Shown here piece by piece: positions 60,669 to 64,000 of a DNA stretch of 64,000 bases. Numbering within the stretch: the stretch's first letter is position 1; every line of letters begins with the position of its first letter. The DNA lies in the NCBI GenBank assembly GCA_031082125.1, contig JAVHLM010000021.1, forward strand, positions 1-64,000, in the 5' to 3' direction. The translations under genes and the position numbers were made by a program. Source of the DNA: Candidatus Eremiobacterota bacterium. Its GTDB lineage: Bacteria; Vulcanimicrobiota; CADAWZ01; Ess09-12. The notes under the pieces were generated by a model that was given only the letters and a program-made list of their open reading frames with translations, made no database searches and had not been told where the DNA came from.

Positions 60669-61622
60669 TCAAAGCCTTTTATCGGCGCTCTCCTTGTTTT
60701 CTCTATACCAGGCAATGGTCTTTTCAAGACCCTCCCTGAGGTTTGTAGGCGGCTCCCAGCAGAGCGCCTCCCTCATCCTGCTCACATCGAGGATCTTCTT
60801 ATACTGCCCGTCAGGCTTCTCCGTATTCCATCGTATGGCTCCCCCGAACTTTACTATCTCCCTGATGGCTTCCACCAGTTCCCTTATCTCTGTGCCGATC
60901 CCCGTGCCGATGTTGAGGGGCACCAGGTCGTCATAACGCTCTGTGGCCAGTATGATTGCCTCGGCACAGTCATCGACATAGAGAAACTCCCTGATGGGCT
61001 TTCCTGTTCCCCATACCTCCACCTCGGGAGCCTTTTCAATATCGGCCTCGACAAATTTTCTTATGAGGGCCGGCACGACATGGGAGCGGTCGGGATTGAA
61101 GGTATCGCGGGGGCCATAAAGGTTTGTAAGAATGAGATGGAGGGAATTGAATCCATATTGCTTTTTGTATGCCCATCCCTGGACTGCCATCATCTTTTTC
61201 GTGAGGCCATAGTTGACCACTGATTCATGGAGAGGCCCGTCCCAGAGGTTTTCCTCCTTCAGGTAATTTTCCAGGTAGCCGGGGTATGAGCATGCCGTGC
61301 CTATTCCCACGAATTTTTCCACGCCGCTGAGCCTTGAGGCTTCCATGAGATGAGCGCCCATGACGAGGTTCTCATAATAGATTTTTCCGGGATAGAGCTG
61401 GTTTATCCATATGCCGCCGTAAAATGCGGCGCAGTGAATGACGATATGAGGCCCGAAGTGCTTGAAATACTTCTCAGTAGCATGGCAGTCAGTGAAATCC
61501 CAGTCCTTTTTCCTGGGTACAAGCACTTCACAGCCTTTGTGCGCCAGGCGGTCCACGATATGGGAGCCCAGGAAGCCTGCGCCGCCCGTCACCATTACCT
61601 TTTTCCCGTTCCATATGCTCAT
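60669..61622 (-). CDS. GDP-L-fucose synthase-like epimerase/reductase
   Basis: A 317-residue extended SDR protein. The Rossmann motif VTGGAGFLGSHIVDRL and the catalytic Tyr-x-x-x-Lys in VNYGLTKKMM are present. The segment CAAFYGGIWIN and TNLYGPRDTFNPDRSHVVPALIRKF is close to GDP-L-fucose synthases (Fcl/WcaG). It is the third gene of the sugar operon, 9 bases after the epimerase gene. The partner GDP-mannose dehydratase is not in the window, so GDP-fucose or a related NDP-sugar cannot be separated. Confidence 0.8.
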   Translation of the reverse strand: MSIWNGKKVMVTGGAGFLGSHIVDRLAHKGCEVLVPRKKDWDFTDCHATEKYFKHFGPHIVIHCAAFYGGIWINQLYPGKIYYENLVMGAHLMEASRLSGVEKFVGIGTACSYPGYLENYLKEENLWDGPLHESVVNYGLTKKMMAVQGWAYKKQYGFNSLHLILTNLYGPRDTFNPDRSHVVPALIRKFVEADIEKAPEVEVWGTGKPIREFLYVDDCAEAIILATERYDDLVPLNIGTGIGTEIRELVEAIREIVKFGGAIRWNTEKPDGQYKKILDVSRMREALCWEPPTNLREGLEKTIAWYRENKESADKRL

Positions 61623-61631
61623 TGCTCACCT

Positions 61632-62561
61632 CTACACATTGGAAAACTCGTTGCTTATGTCAATGACATCCATAGCCTTTATAAGCTCGTCGATTCCCTC
61701 CTCAACGGAGATTGTCGTGGTGTATCCCGCGGTGCTTATCTTATCATAGCACACTTCGTAGTTTCTCTGGTCCTCGTCCTTTCCCACGTCGGCGAAATGA
61801 AGGTAAAAATCAATTTTCTTTCTGATCAGCATCGCCACTTCCTCTTTGCTGAGGTTCATTTTCTCCGAGCCGACGTTGTAGACGTCATCCTTCACCTTTT
61901 CGTAGTGGTCAACAGCGAACATGAAGGCCCGGGCCATGTCCCTCACGTGAATGAATGTGCGCCTGAAGGACTTCTCATAGATGATGAGGTTGCGGATTTT
62001 CTTCGCCTGATAGACAAAGTCATTGATCAGGAGATCGAGCCTCAGTCTGTTTGAAATGCCAAAGGCAGTGGCGAAGCGCATGCATATGGTATTTTTTGAG
62101 TGCATCAGGTGATTCTCCGCGTCGGTCTTTGTTTTTCCATAAATGGTGAGGGGACTCAGCAAGGTTTCCTCCTTGCAGATTTCCCCGATGATGGCGCCAT
62201 AGTTGCTGCCCGTGGAGGCGAAGATTATCGGGACCCTGTGATCCCGTGTTCTCTCGAGAAGCACGGTGCCATGAAAATTTATGTCCTCGGCGAGCTGGGG
62301 GCTCTTCTTGCAGGCAGGGTATCCCACTATTGCGGCAAGATGAATTATGATATCTATCCCGCCGAGAGATTCCTTGAGCTTCTCCCTGTCCCTGATGTCT
62401 CCCCGCAAGAACTCGAATTTCCTGTGCGAGAAGAGGGGCAGGAGCCCCCTTCCGCCGTGAATGAGGCTGTCAAGCACCCTGACGCTGTGCCCTTTTTCAA
62501 GGAGCAGCGGAATCAGCGCGCACCCTACATACCCAGCACCGCCCGTAACAAGTATCTTCAT
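61632..62561 (-). CDS. NAD-dependent nucleotide-sugar epimerase/dehydratase
   Basis: A 309-residue SDR protein with VTGGAGYVGCALIP and YGKTKTDAE (catalytic Tyr-x-x-x-Lys) and a Ser in FASTGSNYG. It is likely to alter an NDP-sugar, but the substrate is not clear. ATGA overlap with the glycosyltransferase stop couples the two. Confidence 0.83.
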   Translation of the reverse strand: MKILVTGGAGYVGCALIPLLLEKGHSVRVLDSLIHGGRGLLPLFSHRKFEFLRGDIRDREKLKESLGGIDIIIHLAAIVGYPACKKSPQLAEDINFHGTVLLERTRDHRVPIIFASTGSNYGAIIGEICKEETLLSPLTIYGKTKTDAENHLMHSKNTICMRFATAFGISNRLRLDLLINDFVYQAKKIRNLIIYEKSFRRTFIHVRDMARAFMFAVDHYEKVKDDVYNVGSEKMNLSKEEVAMLIRKKIDFYLHFADVGKDEDQRNYEVCYDKISTAGYTTTISVEEGIDELIKAMDVIDISNEFSNV

Positions 62562-63286
62562 GAAATGTCTCCTTTCTTCAGCAGCTTCTCAGGTTTTGTC
62601 CCCAGCACCTCAAGGGCAAGCTTCACATAGCGGAAGTTCCTTGTGAAGTTGTTGGTCGAGGACCCGGCACCCCGCTTTTTCCACACTGTAGGGACCTCTT
62701 CGACGCGGAATCCCGCACGAAGGGGCTTCACTGTTGTCTCTTCACCGATGTCCTGGAATGGCGCCTCCCAGATTATCCCCTTGGCCACTTCTTTTTTCAT
62801 AAGCTTGAAGCCAAGGGTGAGGTCATGAATCTTTGTCCTGAAGAGCACTCCGAATATCACCTGGAAGCCCCGGTTCAGGAAATACTTGAGCGGGTCGTAT
62901 CCCTCGGCGCCTCCCCCGGGGGCCCAGCGGCTGGCCACTACCATGTCTGCCCCGGTCTCTTCAATTTTTCTGACAAGCTCCGGCACAGTATGGGGATCCA
63001 TCTCGCCGTCGCCGTCCATCATGAGGATATAATCACCTTCCGCCATGCTGAACCCTTCGCGGAAGGCGAGGCCGTTTCCCGGGTACTCTCTCTGAACATG
63101 CACCTTCAGGAAGGGATACTCGTTCTCAAGCCTGCTGCAGATGTCTTTGGTCTTCTGCGGCGACTTTGGGGAAATCAATATGATTATCTCGAATATCTCC
63201 TCTCCGAGGAGATCTGCAAGCTGTTTCACCAGCTCGGCAACGACCTCTTCTTCAGCGAAAACGGCCAGTAAGATCGATAGTTTCAT
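62558..63286 (-). CDS. Family 2 glycosyltransferase, dolichol-phosphate-mannose-synthase-like
   Basis: A 242-residue GT-A transferase without a C-terminal membrane domain. LLAVFAEEEVVAELV begins the fold, MDGDGEMDPHTV holds the DxD metal motif, and ASRWAPGGG plus LTLGFKLMKK fit DPM1-type enzymes that load sugar onto polyprenyl phosphate. It is the first gene of the operon leading to two sugar-nucleotide enzymes and faces a second, divergent glycosyltransferase gene. Confidence 0.83.
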   Translation of the reverse strand: MKLSILLAVFAEEEVVAELVKQLADLLGEEIFEIIILISPKSPQKTKDICSRLENEYPFLKVHVQREYPGNGLAFREGFSMAEGDYILMMDGDGEMDPHTVPELVRKIEETGADMVVASRWAPGGGAEGYDPLKYFLNRGFQVIFGVLFRTKIHDLTLGFKLMKKEVAKGIIWEAPFQDIGEETTVKPLRAGFRVEEVPTVWKKRGAGSSTNNFTRNFRYVKLALEVLGTKPEKLLKKGDIS

Positions 63287-63325
63287 AGTTTCTGCGGCAC
63301 CAGATATTCTTATAGTAATAATTTG

Positions 63326-63331
63326 ATTATA
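63326..63331 (-). promoter_or_regulatory. Possible -10 box of the sugar operon
   Basis: A perfect minus-strand TATAAT lies about 40 bases before the glycosyltransferase ATG at 63286. No acceptable -35 was found, so this is weak. Confidence 0.3.
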
Positions 63332-63416
63332 GATTCTTTTTTCCTACCTGGAAAAAGGCAAGAGCTGAAATGGACAGGCAAGGGGCATTCCAGGGTTTTC
63401 CGGTTTTCAAGGGCAG

Positions 63417-63445
63417 TTGATCAAGGCCCCTGTTCCTGTTATACT
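63417..63445 (+). promoter_or_regulatory. Promoter of the right-edge glycosyltransferase
   Basis: TTGATC (63417-63422), 17 bases, TATACT (63440-63445). Start near 63452, about 30 bases before the ATG at 63482. Confidence 0.55.
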
Positions 63446-63481
63446 CAAAAGTATACCAGGCGACAGAAAGACAGGCACCTG

Positions 63482-64000
63482 ATGATCATACACTCGAGAA
63501 TGTTCCTGAAAGGCTCCGCGCTCCTGGAAAAGACCGGAGAGGCCGATATTGTCGTGGGCATCATGTCCCGCAATGACAGCGGCACTGTCCGCCATGTGGC
63601 GGAGCAGGCGGCTTCAGGCCTGAGAATGTACCTCCGGGACCTGAAGGCTGTCATGGTGAACATGGACTGCGGCTCCACAGACGGCACCCCTGAGGAATTC
63701 CAGCGCGCCGACATCCACCGGGCCGTCACTTTCCTCACTCTCGACCATGGAAAGGATCACCTCCCGCCTGCCCATCTGCTCTTCAAGTGCGCTGAAGTTC
63801 TCAATGCCTCCCTTGTCATTGTGCTGAGCGGCGCTTCCCCTTCAATAACTCCTCTCTGGCCGCTGAGGCTTGCCTCGCCTCTCCTGGAAGGAGGCTGCCA
63901 GTACGTGAGTCCCCTCTACTATGAGAATCCCTGCCACCATGCCATGAGGGATTTTCTTGTCTTTCCCCTTTTCTCTTCCCTTTACGGTGTCAGGGTGAGG
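63482..64000 (+). CDS. Glycosyltransferase-like protein, cut by the right edge
   Basis: The first 173 codons of a gene that runs off the window. The start of a GT-A fold is seen: ADIVVGIMSRNDSGTVRHV, then VMVNMDCGSTDGT, and later ASLVIVLSGA where a DxD would be expected. It resembles the N-terminal part of the family 2/81-like enzymes such as glucosyl-3-phosphoglycerate synthase or mannosylglycerate synthase, but the match is loose. The ATG at 63482 follows a good promoter; an in-frame ATG at 63500 is possible. Confidence 0.6.
   Translation, partial: MIIHSRMFLKGSALLEKTGEADIVVGIMSRNDSGTVRHVAEQAASGLRMYLRDLKAVMVNMDCGSTDGTPEEFQRADIHRAVTFLTLDHGKDHLPPAHLLFKCAEVLNASLVIVLSGASPSITPLWPLRLASPLLEGGCQYVSPLYYENPCHHAMRDFLVFPLFSSLYGVRVR

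Noticed and set aside
1-64000. tRNA, rRNA, insertion sequence, integrase or phage genes
   Set aside because: None was recognised by eye. A tRNAscan or ISfinder search would be decisive; small RNAs cannot be excluded.

Overview
The window is GC-rich, mostly around 60 percent by eye, and densely coded on both strands. It reads as one chromosomal stretch of a Gram-negative-type bacterium: several lipoproteins with a lipobox, Tat and Sec signals, a lytic transglycosylase, a PilM-PilB-PilC pilus machine and a ClpA-type unfoldase. Many PAS histidine kinases, receivers, a Ser/Thr kinase with TPRs and propeller proteins suggest a signalling-rich, perhaps uncultivated lineage, but nothing here fixes the taxon. 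I found no rRNA, tRNA, CRISPR, transposase or phage gene.

Layout. 1-4.1 kb: an orphan protein and a cellulose-binding lipoprotein. 4.3-8.5 kb: a PAS histidine kinase and a PAS-only protein with a Cys4 tail, divergent from a shared control region. 8.6-11.2 kb: small membrane protein, lytic transglycosylase, guanine deaminase. 11.2-16.5 kb: a five-gene minus-strand operon (Tat protein, zinc-ribbon/pseudokinase/beta-propeller fusion, membrane protein with a probable frameshift, secreted protein, CPBP protease) behind one promoter with a palindrome. 16.6-20.0 kb: operon of a degenerate metallo-beta-lactamase fold, an arylsulfotransferase-like protein and a TIGR01777 epimerase. 20.1-24.2 kb: a giant TIG-repeat surface protein, then an AT-rich island. 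24.6-34.8 kb: galT, a DUF3298-like protein, a flavin-binding/PEP-dikinase-like pair, a zincin, a CxxCxxCC protein, an acetyltransferase, a double PilZ protein, an ankyrin lipoprotein and an SGNH hydrolase. 34.9-39.6 kb: ClpA-like unfoldase, lipoprotein, small membrane protein, Ser/Thr kinase. 39.6-40.1 kb: an unexplained CAG-rich gap.

40.1-55.0 kb is the signalling and pilus block. Two related histidine kinases converge on a minus-strand operon pilM-pilB-pilC-pilin-pilin-PilX-like-receiver. Divergent from pilM is a plus-strand operon receiver-second PilB/GspE-degenerate kinase-receiver-transmembrane histidine kinase. The two operons share one intergenic region and look like one device: a pilus or secretion machine with two assembly ATPases under local two-component control. 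PilT, PilQ, PilN/O/P and the prepilin peptidase are not in the window.

55.1-64.0 kb: a GT-C-like membrane protein, an esterase, a CxxC protein, an RluB-type pseudouridine synthase, a lipoprotein and a uracil-type permease, then a surface-polysaccharide cluster (GDP-fucose-synthase-like protein, epimerase, two glycosyltransferases) cut by the right edge.

Best candidates for undescribed biology are the two-ATPase pilus/signalling locus, the pseudokinase-propeller operon, the kinases fused to dead receivers and the ClpA-like protein with a damaged first ATPase domain. All function calls rest on motif reading alone.
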